From assembly GCA_030835005.1 (NCBI GenBank), contig JAUQWT010000026.1:1-12786 (forward strand): DNA of 12,786 nt, in the 5' to 3' direction. Below the pieces are notes generated by a model that was not told the DNA's origin, did not search any database, and saw only the letters and a list, made by a program, of their open reading frames with translations. The stretch comes from Ignavibacteria bacterium. Lineage in GTDB: Bacteria; Bacteroidota; Ignavibacteria; Tepidaquicellales; OLB5. This document shows positions 6,471-12,786 of this stretch, piece after piece. Each line of letters opens with the position of its first letter. Position 1 is the first letter of the stretch. The position numbers and the translations under genes are program-made.

Positions 6471-8363
6471 ATGAAGAAATTTTTTATTATAGATTTTGAC
6501 AGTACGTTTATAAAGACTGAAGCTCTTGATGAGCTTGCCAAGATTTCTCTGAAGGATGATCCGGATAAGGCCGCTAAGATACAGATCATCAAAGAAATAA
6601 CAAACCGGGCTATGGAAGGGGATGGCAGTCTCCCATTTAATTTATCGTTAAGCAAAAGGATTAAGCTACTGAATGCCTCAAAGTCTGATATCTCTATACT
6701 CACCAGGAAACTTCATGGGCAGGTTTCGCGCTCAATTACAAGCAATAGAGATTTCTTCAAAAAGAATTCGGATGATGTTATTATTATTTCCGGCGGATTC
6801 AGAGATTACATAGTCCCAATAGTTGCTAAATTCAATATTCCCGCAAAAAATGTTTTTGCCAATGATTTTACATACAGCAATAGCGGAAAGATCACTGGTT
6901 TTGATAAAAAGAATCTGCTTTCAAAACCGGGCGGTAAAGTAAGACAGCTGAAAGCTCTTAAGCTTAAAGGTGAGATAACAGTAATTGGCGACGGGCACAC
7001 AGACTATGAACTGAAAACTTCCGGTCTTGTTGATAAGTTCTATGCATTTACTGAGAATATTGAACGAACAGGAGTTGCCCGTAAATCTGACCATATAACA
7101 CCCAGCTTCGATGAATTCCTCTATGTTTCAAAGCTTCCCATGTCTATTTCTTATCCAAAAAACAGGATCAAGGTTTTGCTGCTTGAAAATATTCACAGTG
7201 ATGCAGTCAAAATGTTCAGAAAGGAAGGCTACAGCGTTGAAGTCCAGGCAAAAAGCGTGAGTGAAAGCGAGCTTGCAGAAAAAATAAAGGATGTATCAAT
7301 ACTGGGAATCAGATCCAAAACTCAGATTACCGGGAAAGTACTTAATAAAGCAAAGAAGCTTCTTGCAATTGGTGCATTTTGTGTAGGAACTAACCAAATT
7401 GATCTTGAAGCATGTTCATCAAAAGGTGTGATAGTGTTTAACGCGCCATTCAGCAATACACGAAGTGTAGTTGAGCTTGTCTTGGGCGAAATTATCATGT
7501 TAATGCGGGGAATATTTGATAAAAGTGCAAATCTGCATAAAGGGATTTGGGATAAATCATCTGCTAACTCATTTGAAGTTCGGGGGAAAAAACTCGGAAT
7601 TATTGGCTATGGCAAAATTGGCTCACAGCTATCGGTTCTTGCCGAAGATATGGGTATGGAGGTTTATTATTATGATATACTTGAAAAGCTTTCACTTGGC
7701 AATGCCAAAAAATGCAATACCCTTAAGGAATTACTTCGTAAATCTGAAATTGTTTCCCTGCATGTTGATGGAAGTGATCAGAATATTGGTTTGATAGGTG
7801 AGAAGGAATTCCGGTTAATGAAAGAAGGGGTGATTTTCATAAACCTGAGCAGAGGATTTGTGGTTGATATTGATTCACTATCAAAGCATATAGTCTCCGG
7901 TAAAGTCAAAGGTGCCGCTATAGATGTATTTCCGTATGAACCTGAAAGCAATGATGAAAGATTCACCAGCCGGCTGCAGGGGCTAAAGAATGTGATACTG
8001 ACTCCGCACATAGGAGGCAGTACAGATGAGGCTCAAAGGAATATTGCCAATTTTGTACCGGGCAAGATAATTGATTTCATAAACAGCGGAAATTCATTCT
8101 ACAGCATTAATATCCCTAATATTCAGCTCCCTGCATTCGAAAATGCACACAGGCTTATCCACATCCATCAAAACATACCGGGCATACTTGCAAAGATCAA
8201 CTCAGTTTTCGCCGAACATAATATTAATATTATTGGGCAATATCTAAAAACAAACGAAATTACCGGATATGTGATCAGTGATATCAGCAAGAAATATGAT
8301 CCAAAGCTTATACATGAATTAAGAAAAATACCCAACACTATAAAACTGAGAGTGTTATATTAA
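6471..8363 (+). CDS. serA: SerB-SerA fusion: phosphoserine phosphatase joined to D-3-phosphoglycerate dehydrogenase
   Basis: 630 residues with two complete enzymes, expected to be cytosolic. Residues 1-~215 are a HAD phosphatase of the phosphoserine phosphatase type: DFDST (nucleophile Asp8, acid Asp10), Glu17 at the substrate-binding position, RAMEG and SLSKR of the cap, ISGG (106-109), a probable catalytic Lys156, GDGHTD (173-178). Residues ~220-630 align nearly end to end with E. coli SerA (411 versus 410 residues): FCVGTNQIDL, NAPFSNTRSV, GYGKIG (379-384) for NAD, catalytic Arg461, Glu490 and His513 (E. coli Arg240, Glu269, His292), then an ACT domain. The ACT residues that bind serine in E. 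coli (His344, Asn346, Asn364) are kept as His566, Asn568, Asn586, so serine feedback is predicted. The fusion covers steps 1 and 3 of serine synthesis; SerC is not in the window. No Shine-Dalgarno is seen: the ATG follows a hairpin and T-run. A CNNM gene starts 24 bases downstream. Confidence 0.93.
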   Translation: MKKFFIIDFDSTFIKTEALDELAKISLKDDPDKAAKIQIIKEITNRAMEGDGSLPFNLSLSKRIKLLNASKSDISILTRKLHGQVSRSITSNRDFFKKNSDDVIIISGGFRDYIVPIVAKFNIPAKNVFANDFTYSNSGKITGFDKKNLLSKPGGKVRQLKALKLKGEITVIGDGHTDYELKTSGLVDKFYAFTENIERTGVARKSDHITPSFDEFLYVSKLPMSISYPKNRIKVLLLENIHSDAVKMFRKEGYSVEVQAKSVSESELAEKIKDVSILGIRSKTQITGKVLNKAKKLLAIGAFCVGTNQIDLEACSSKGVIVFNAPFSNTRSVVELVLGEIIMLMRGIFDKSANLHKGIWDKSSANSFEVRGKKLGIIGYGKIGSQLSVLAEDMGMEVYYYDILEKLSLGNAKKCNTLKELLRKSEIVSLHVDGSDQNIGLIGEKEFRLMKEGVIFINLSRGFVVDIDSLSKHIVSGKVKGAAIDVFPYEPESNDERFTSRLQGLKNVILTPHIGGSTDEAQRNIANFVPGKIIDFINSGNSFYSINIPNIQLPAFENAHRLIHIHQNIPGILAKINSVFAEHNINIIGQYLKTNEITGYVISDISKKYDPKLIHELRKIPNTIKLRVLY

Positions 8364-8376
8364 GTCTATAATAATC

Positions 8377-8390
8377 GGAGTTATCTATTG
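8377..8390 (+). promoter_or_regulatory. Ribosome binding site selecting a TTG start
   Basis: GGAG at 8377-8380 lies 7 bases before TTG at 8388-8390. No in-frame ATG exists near the start of the conserved membrane domain, and the encoded N-terminus lines up with that of the paralogue starting at 10208. TTG is therefore the likely start of the first CNNM gene. Confidence 0.65.
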
Positions 8391-9674
8391 GCAACACAGT
8401 TCCTCTTAATAATCGTACTTATTCTTGTCAACGCAATATTTGTAATTGCGGAGTATGCAATAATACGCGTTCGCTCAACTGAAATTGATGCACTTGTTAC
8501 AAAAGGCAGCCTTAAGGCCAAAAGCGCAAAAATTGTTGTCAGCCAGCTGGATAGATATATCTCTGCAACCCAGCTGGGCATTACTTTCGTGAACTTATTG
8601 CTTGGCTGGGTGGGCGAAGATGTGTTCATTCATTTATTGCAGCCATTGTTCATCTACGTTGGCATTGAAAGCTCATTCAGCCAGACATTAGCTGTTATTT
8701 TCGGACTTTTGATCATTACTTACTTTACTATAACAGTTGGTGAGCTAGCTCCAAAGGCTTTTGCTATAAGAAAGTATCTTGGCGCTGTATTATGGCTCTC
8801 ATATCCACTGATGATCTTCTACCGTATTTTCAAACCGTTCATTTGGCTATTGAATAAGTCGGCTTCACTCATTATTCAAATGCTCGGCCTGAAAAAAGAG
8901 GATTATGATTCAGAACATCACAGTGCAGAAGAAATAAAGCAGGTTATCCTCGAAGGCAGAAAATCTGGTGTGATCGATAAGACCGAGCACCAGCTTATTG
9001 AAAAAATATTCGATTTCAACGATAAGCTTGCCCGGGAGATAATGATTCACCGAAACAGTATGGTAGTGCTAGATATAGATTACCCAAGAGAGAAGATCTA
9101 CGCAGTTGTGACCGAAGAAGGATACTCCAGAATTCCTGTTTACAAGGATACAGTGGATAACATAATTGGAGTGATCTATACAAAGGACTTGATCTCTGCC
9201 TCAGAGCACAGAGAGTTAATCTCGCTTCAGGATATTATCCGGCCTGCATATTTTATTTCCGGGACAAAACAGATCGGCATCCTGATGAGGGAGTTCCAGA
9301 AGAACAAAGTGCATATGGGAATCATAGTGAATGAGTTTGGTGGTGTAGAGGGACTTATTACTATGGAAGATATCATAGAAGAGATTACCGGCGAGATCCT
9401 GGATGAATATGATGATGAAACGCCGGAAGTAATAAAAGCGAAGAACCAGGAGTATCTGGTAAATCCTATAATCACAATTAAAGATTTTAACTCCAAATTT
9501 GGCGCAAGCATCCCCGAAGATCCATATTATAATACGCTTGGAGGCTTCCTTTGCAAAGTAACAGGACACATTCCAGCTCTGTATGAACGGATCGATTACT
9601 CAGGGTTCACTTTTATTATTTCAAACAAGCAGCGAAACACTATTAAGCAGGTAAAACTAACCAGAAACACTTAA
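8388..9674 (+). CDS. CNNM/CorC-type membrane protein with CBS pair (paralogue A)
   Basis: 428 residues. Order of domains: DUF21/CNNM membrane domain (about 1-165, with NAIFVIAEYAIIRVRST, ATQLGITFVNLLLGWVGE and TVGELAPKAFAI), a linker with EGRKSGVID and EHQLIEKIF, two CBS domains (about 218-342), and a CorC_HlyC domain (about 355-425). Such proteins ('hemolysin family', CorC, CNNM, MpfA) are inner-membrane proteins linked to magnesium efflux or resistance. Several usually constant positions differ from the paralogue at 10208: His221 in place of Pro in the MVPR motif, Asn315 in place of Asp in the DEYGG motif, and Thr114 in place of His before GE..PK. The start is TTG with a good GGAG. It is probably co-transcribed with the SerB-SerA gene and ends 5 bases before a convergent gene. 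Family assignment is firm; the ion and activity are not. Confidence 0.93.
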   Translation: MATQFLLIIVLILVNAIFVIAEYAIIRVRSTEIDALVTKGSLKAKSAKIVVSQLDRYISATQLGITFVNLLLGWVGEDVFIHLLQPLFIYVGIESSFSQTLAVIFGLLIITYFTITVGELAPKAFAIRKYLGAVLWLSYPLMIFYRIFKPFIWLLNKSASLIIQMLGLKKEDYDSEHHSAEEIKQVILEGRKSGVIDKTEHQLIEKIFDFNDKLAREIMIHRNSMVVLDIDYPREKIYAVVTEEGYSRIPVYKDTVDNIIGVIYTKDLISASEHRELISLQDIIRPAYFISGTKQIGILMREFQKNKVHMGIIVNEFGGVEGLITMEDIIEEITGEILDEYDDETPEVIKAKNQEYLVNPIITIKDFNSKFGASIPEDPYYNTLGGFLCKVTGHIPALYERIDYSGFTFIISNKQRNTIKQVKLTRNT

Positions 9675-9679
9675 CTAAA

Positions 9680-10054
9680 CTATCTCACTTTTACCGGTAA
9701 GTCGCTTCCAATGAAGAATTGGCCGTTTATTCCCTGAATATCAACAGGCATCTTATCACCGAAAATATTTCTGCCGTTTAGAGATTTTATATCAACAGGC
9801 AGATTCCTGCTTGTGCTTCCTTCAATTCTCTGAATATCAACCGGCAAATAACCTCCTGAAACTGAATATCCATTTATGCTCTTCAGATTTACATCCTGAA
9901 CTGTATCATAAGCCTTAACATCACGGGGTCCAAAATAAATATTAACCACGATCAGCAACAGGCATGATGCTATGACAGATAGAACAATACGGGAATATCT
10001 ATCCAGATTTACAGTGATCCTTCCGTTTCTTGAGTTTTCATTATTTATGTTCAT
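9680..10054 (-). CDS. Small single-span membrane protein with tandem 'PVDI..NG' repeats, unknown function
   Basis: 124 residues, not recognised. Residues 1-22 are polar and basic, followed by one hydrophobic span (about 23-41, SRIVLSVIASCLLLIVVNIYF) that could be a signal anchor; the rest would face outwards. From residue 54 to the end the protein is built of short repeats of 15-18 residues with the pattern V-[DN]-[IL]-[QK]-x-x-[IL]-[NE]-G-x(n)-[LM]-P: units 54-71, 72-86, 87-103, 104-120 and a final VKVR. This suggests a small beta-strand repeat structure. The start is well supported: ATG at 10054 with AGAAAGGA about 7 bases upstream. The gene sits antisense between two paralogous CNNM genes, 5 bases from the convergent end of the first and divergent from the second. 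Coding is supported by the regular repeat, the ribosome binding site and the close gene fit. No function is proposed. Confidence 0.75.
   Translation of the reverse strand: MNINNENSRNGRITVNLDRYSRIVLSVIASCLLLIVVNIYFGPRDVKAYDTVQDVNLKSINGYSVSGGYLPVDIQRIEGSTSRNLPVDIKSLNGRNIFGDKMPVDIQGINGQFFIGSDLPVKVR
9683..9895 (-). repeat. Degenerate tandem repeat encoding the 'PVDI..NG' units
   Basis: Three copies of a near-identical 12-base core (plus strand TATCAACAGGCA or TATCAACCGGCA) start at 9739, 9790 and 9835, spaced 51 and 45 bases apart, each encoding the [LM]PVDI core. A fourth, more diverged unit lies at about 9842-9895. The spacing is a multiple of three and the repeat register follows the protein, so this is repetition of a protein module, not a DNA satellite. 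Confidence 0.7.
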
Positions 10055-10207
10055 TTCAAGTTCCTTTCTCCAATACGCTGTATAATTTAGCGCAGTATTT
10101 TTTGTGCAGTATATTTGCTATATTTACAGTGAAAATAATGCATTTGTTTATAAGAAATTGAGTAAAAGTTTGGTTTTATGTAAATTCACGGGTATTACGG
10201 GAGATAA
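10055..10207. promoter_or_regulatory. Divergent promoter region between the repeat-protein gene and CNNM paralogue B
   Basis: This 153-base AT-rich gap lies between two divergent starts. On the minus strand, TTTTCA (10130-10135) and TATACT (10108-10113) are separated by 16 bases and could be -35/-10 elements giving a leader of about 50 bases for the repeat-protein gene. On the plus strand, TATAAG (10149-10154) is a possible -10 with no clear -35; a Bacteroidota-style TTTG (10143-10146) with AAAGTTTG (10165-10172) is an alternative. GGGAG at 10199-10203 is the likely ribosome binding site for the ATG at 10208. These assignments are by eye. Confidence 0.35.
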
Positions 10208-11509
10208 ATGCAGCTAGAGAGCATACTTTTTGAAGTAATTCTTGTCATGTTAATAATTTTTGCGAATGCCTTTTTTGTGGCCGCAGAATTCGCAATTGTT
10301 AAAGTACGCTCAACTCAAATTCAGCCTCTTGCCGATAAGAATAATAAAAGGGCTAAGACAACTATTAAGATACTTTCTAATATGGACGCTTACTTATCTG
10401 CGTCTCAGGTTGGCATAACAATGACCTCTCTTGGACTTGGTTGGGTTGGGGAACCGGTTACTGCCAGACTGCTTAGCCCGGTATTTGCTTTGCTTGGTCT
10501 TTCAAATCCGAAGACTATACACACACTTTCCATAATTGTCGGTTTCATTTTTCTTACTTTCCTGCACATTTCACTGGGTGAACAGGCGCCTAAAATGCTT
10601 GCCATAAAAAGCCCAAAGTCTGTTTCATTGATAGTGGCAATTCCGTTAAACCTTTTTTATATTACATTCAAACCAATTGTCTGGTTATTGAACCATGCGG
10701 CGAACTTTATACTGCGTATGCTTGGAATTCAGCAAGTACCTGATTCAGAACGCATAAGTTCCGAAGAAGAATTGAGGCTCCTCATCACTGAAGGGAGAAA
10801 ATCAGGTGCAATTGACCAGACTGAACACCAGCTGATAGAAAAGATATTTGAATTCAACGATAAGCAGGCAAAGGATATTATGGTTCCAAGAAATCATATG
10901 GTGGCAATAGATATAGATGACTCACGCGAAAAGATTTTCCAGCTCGTTACCGAAGAGGGCTATTCCAGGCTGCCAGTTTATAAAGATACAATTGATAATA
11001 TCATTGGGGTGATTTATACAAAGGATCTTATTTCCGCATCAGAGCACAGGGAGCTTATTGCCCTGCATGATATTATCAGGCCTGCCTATTTTGTCTCATC
11101 TACAAAGCAGATAGGCAATCTGCTGAAAGAAATGCAGCGAAACAAAGTGCACATGGTCCTGGTTGTTGATGAATACGGCGGGGTAGAAGGGCTTGTCACA
11201 ATTGAAGATATCATCGAAGAGATTGTTGGCGAAATACAGGATGAATATGATGTTGAAACGCAGGAAGTGATCAGCGAAAAAAGCGGAGTATATCTTGTGA
11301 ACCCAATGATTTCAATTGAAGATTTCAACAAGCGGTTTAAATCTGCGATTCCGGAAGATACTGATTACCAGACATTGAATGGATTCCTGCAGAAAGTCAC
11401 AGGCCACATTCCGGAGGTATACGAAAGAATAGACTACAAAGGATTAAGCTTTGTGGTAACTAAAAAAGCCGGCAACAGGATAATGCAGGTAAGAGTGCAG
11501 AAGATTTAA
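10208..11509 (+). CDS. CNNM/CorC-type membrane protein with CBS pair (paralogue B)
   Basis: 433 residues with the same architecture as the gene at 8388: CNNM membrane domain (about 1-172, NAFFVAAEFAIVKVRST, ASQVGITMTSLGLGWVGE, HISLGEQAPKMLAI), two CBS domains (about 224-348) and a CorC_HlyC domain (about 360-430). Unlike paralogue A it keeps the common family motifs: IMVPR (224-228), His120 before GE..PK, and VDEYGG (320-325). The two proteins are near identical through the end of the first CBS domain (YSR.PVYKDT.DNIIGVIY, then TKDLISASEHREL), while the DNA differs at many third positions, so the duplication is old and this block is under protein-level constraint. Predicted role: inner-membrane magnesium (or related cation) transport or resistance. 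ATG 10208 follows GGGAG by 4 bases, rather short spacing. Its TAA stop directly abuts the stop codon of the convergent flippase gene. Confidence 0.95.
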   Translation: MQLESILFEVILVMLIIFANAFFVAAEFAIVKVRSTQIQPLADKNNKRAKTTIKILSNMDAYLSASQVGITMTSLGLGWVGEPVTARLLSPVFALLGLSNPKTIHTLSIIVGFIFLTFLHISLGEQAPKMLAIKSPKSVSLIVAIPLNLFYITFKPIVWLLNHAANFILRMLGIQQVPDSERISSEEELRLLITEGRKSGAIDQTEHQLIEKIFEFNDKQAKDIMVPRNHMVAIDIDDSREKIFQLVTEEGYSRLPVYKDTIDNIIGVIYTKDLISASEHRELIALHDIIRPAYFVSSTKQIGNLLKEMQRNKVHMVLVVDEYGGVEGLVTIEDIIEEIVGEIQDEYDVETQEVISEKSGVYLVNPMISIEDFNKRFKSAIPEDTDYQTLNGFLQKVTGHIPEVYERIDYKGLSFVVTKKAGNRIMQVRVQKI

Positions 11510-12786
11510 CTACGCTTCATCATTTCCCTTCGCACCAAGTCTAATCATTTTTAAGAGTTTTTGATATTCTTCTGTATTCTTAAAATTACTATATAGATAA
11601 TAAACCGAGAAGATCAGGAAGAAAGAAGAAATAATTATTCTGGGAAATATTTTCAGATTAGCATAGTAAGTAATCCATATAATTGCTGCACAAGGTATAA
11701 GGATTACCATCACTTTGGCAAATCTGAAATTTATGGGATAATACTTCTGAGAAACCCAGAGAGTTAATGCAAAGATGATCAGATTAGCACACATAATAGA
11801 GAACGCTGCTCCGACTGCACCAAACGAAGGGGTAAGCAAGAGATTCATTGCAATATTAACGATCGCAGCCGTTAGTGTTATCCAGATAGTATGCTGAAGT
11901 TTTTTTGTGAGATGCATGCCGATCACAACTATAAAATATGCGCTTGATAGAATAGTACTGAAAGACAAAAAAGGAATTACAGCTTTTGCTGAATAATAAT
12001 CAGGCTGAGTGAACACCTTTAGCAGGTCTATAGCAAACATTGAAATGAAAAAGATCCCAATAATGTTCACAATAGAAAATAGCAGGAAAACTTTGGCATA
12101 AACTTTTTTTGCGCTGTCTTCATACTGTATGTCCATTGAAAAGGGACCCCATGCAAGCTGCAAAGCCCCTGCTATCAAGCCAATAAACGAGGCGATCTTT
12201 GAACCAACAGCATATATTCCGTTTACATCCAGACCCTGATAATGAGCCAGGAAGTACCTGTCCGTGGAGCCAAGAACCCAAACAGCAATTCCTGTCCCTA
12301 TCAGGGGAAAACCGTATTTCAAAATATCTTTGACCCACTTCTTGGAAAACCCAATTCCATATTTCTTGAATACATACACGCAAGTGTAAACAAAAACAGC
12401 AGCATAGGCAATTGCGCTGGCCATCAAAGCTCCATAAACACCCTGTTTTAAATACAATACGTAAAATATGGTTAAGCCAATGTTCAGTAATACTGAAAGT
12501 GTGGACATGATCGTAAAAAGCCAGGGTTTCAGTTCAAACCTAAGAAGATCCATCAGGAAGGAATAAACCGATGTGAACAAAAGAGTTGTTCCCGTAATTA
12601 TTATGAACAATGAATGATCCTTTCCGAAAAGTATATTTGACAAATAGGGGGCGGCAAAGAAAATGATCACTAAAGCAGAAAGAGAGAATATTATTCTCAG
12701 CCAAAGAGCTGAGGAAAGCATGATTGGCCTTTCGTCAATATACTCCTTTCGGAAATAATAATAGCTTAGCGCAGAATCAGTTCCTG
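11510..12786 (-). CDS. Oligosaccharide flippase (Wzx-like, MOP superfamily), 5' end beyond the window
   Basis: The frame is open to the right edge, giving 424 codons; the methionine at 12721 is internal, since the residues upstream of it (TDSALSYYYFRKEYIDERPI) already match the family's early loop. About ten hydrophobic segments are visible. Family-typical stretches include ILKYGFPLIGTGIAVWVLGSTDRYFLAHYQG, where the inward-facing Arg follows an Asp, and GIYAVGSKIASFIGL followed by LQLAWGPFSMD. Related proteins flip undecaprenyl-linked or other lipid-linked oligosaccharide units across the inner membrane for O-antigen, capsule or exopolysaccharide. The C-terminus is short and charged (KGNDEA). 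The missing part is probably the first one or two membrane segments. A surface-polysaccharide cluster may lie to the right. It is convergent with CNNM paralogue B with no bases between the stop codons. Confidence 0.92.
   Translation of the reverse strand, partial: GTDSALSYYYFRKEYIDERPIMLSSALWLRIIFSLSALVIIFFAAPYLSNILFGKDHSLFIIITGTTLLFTSVYSFLMDLLRFELKPWLFTIMSTLSVLLNIGLTIFYVLYLKQGVYGALMASAIAYAAVFVYTCVYVFKKYGIGFSKKWVKDILKYGFPLIGTGIAVWVLGSTDRYFLAHYQGLDVNGIYAVGSKIASFIGLIAGALQLAWGPFSMDIQYEDSAKKVYAKVFLLFSIVNIIGIFFISMFAIDLLKVFTQPDYYSAKAVIPFLSFSTILSSAYFIVVIGMHLTKKLQHTIWITLTAAIVNIAMNLLLTPSFGAVGAAFSIMCANLIIFALTLWVSQKYYPINFRFAKVMVILIPCAAIIWITYYANLKIFPRIIISSFFLIFSVYYLYSNFKNTEEYQKLLKMIRLGAKGNDEA

Noticed and set aside
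9216..9569. Two overlapping minus-strand open frames opposite the CBS/CorC region of CNNM paralogue A
   Set aside because: A similar frame appears opposite the matching region of paralogue B (11086-11331), which shows it is a by-product of the conserved plus-strand codons, not a gene.
9683..9895. Short repeats at 9739, 9790 and 9835 as a CRISPR-like array
   Set aside because: The repeated core is only about 12 bases, the spacing is a multiple of three and follows the protein repeat, and no cas genes are nearby.
11510..12721. Methionine at 12721 as the start of the flippase
   Set aside because: The same frame stays open to the window edge, and the residues before this methionine already fit the family, so the true start is outside the window.

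Overview
The window looks like chromosomal DNA from an AT-rich bacterium of the Bacteroidota/Chlorobiota/Ignavibacteriota group, most likely an Ignavibacteria-type lineage. This is inferred, not proven. The basis is the mix of Sec-exported propeller proteins (choice-of-anchor B/LVIVD, and YVTN fused to a cytochrome-c-like domain), several weak or absent Shine-Dalgarno sites, and the low GC content judged by eye. I see no tRNA, rRNA, CRISPR array, insertion sequence or phage gene. Genes are tightly packed and no gap exceeds 300 bases.

Left region (1-3648, minus strand): a compact run of three exported proteins read leftwards. First is a lipoprotein with an N-terminal c-type-cytochrome-like domain followed by a YVTN beta-propeller. 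It overlaps by one base a second lipoprotein that carries a duplicated, RskA-like module. After a 42-base gap comes a choice-of-anchor B (LVIVD) protein that runs off the left edge. Their joint function is unknown.

Middle region (3823-9674, plus strand): dxr (isoprenoid precursor synthesis) and rseP (intramembrane site-2 protease), closed by a strong hairpin plus T-run. Only 7 bases after that hairpin starts a 630-residue fusion of a SerB-like phosphoserine phosphatase to a full-length E. coli-type SerA with its serine-binding ACT domain. A CNNM/CorC-type membrane protein starting at TTG follows 24 bases later, probably in the same transcript.

Right region (9680-12786): a small, unrecognised, single-membrane-span protein with short tandem 'PVDI..NG' repeats lies on the minus strand, convergent with the first CNNM gene and divergent from a second, paralogous CNNM gene on the plus strand. 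The second CNNM gene abuts, stop codon to stop codon, a minus-strand oligosaccharide flippase gene that runs off the right edge. The best candidates for something undescribed are the SerB-SerA fusion with its hairpin leader, the diverged CNNM pair flanking the repeat protein, and the exported cytochrome/propeller operon.
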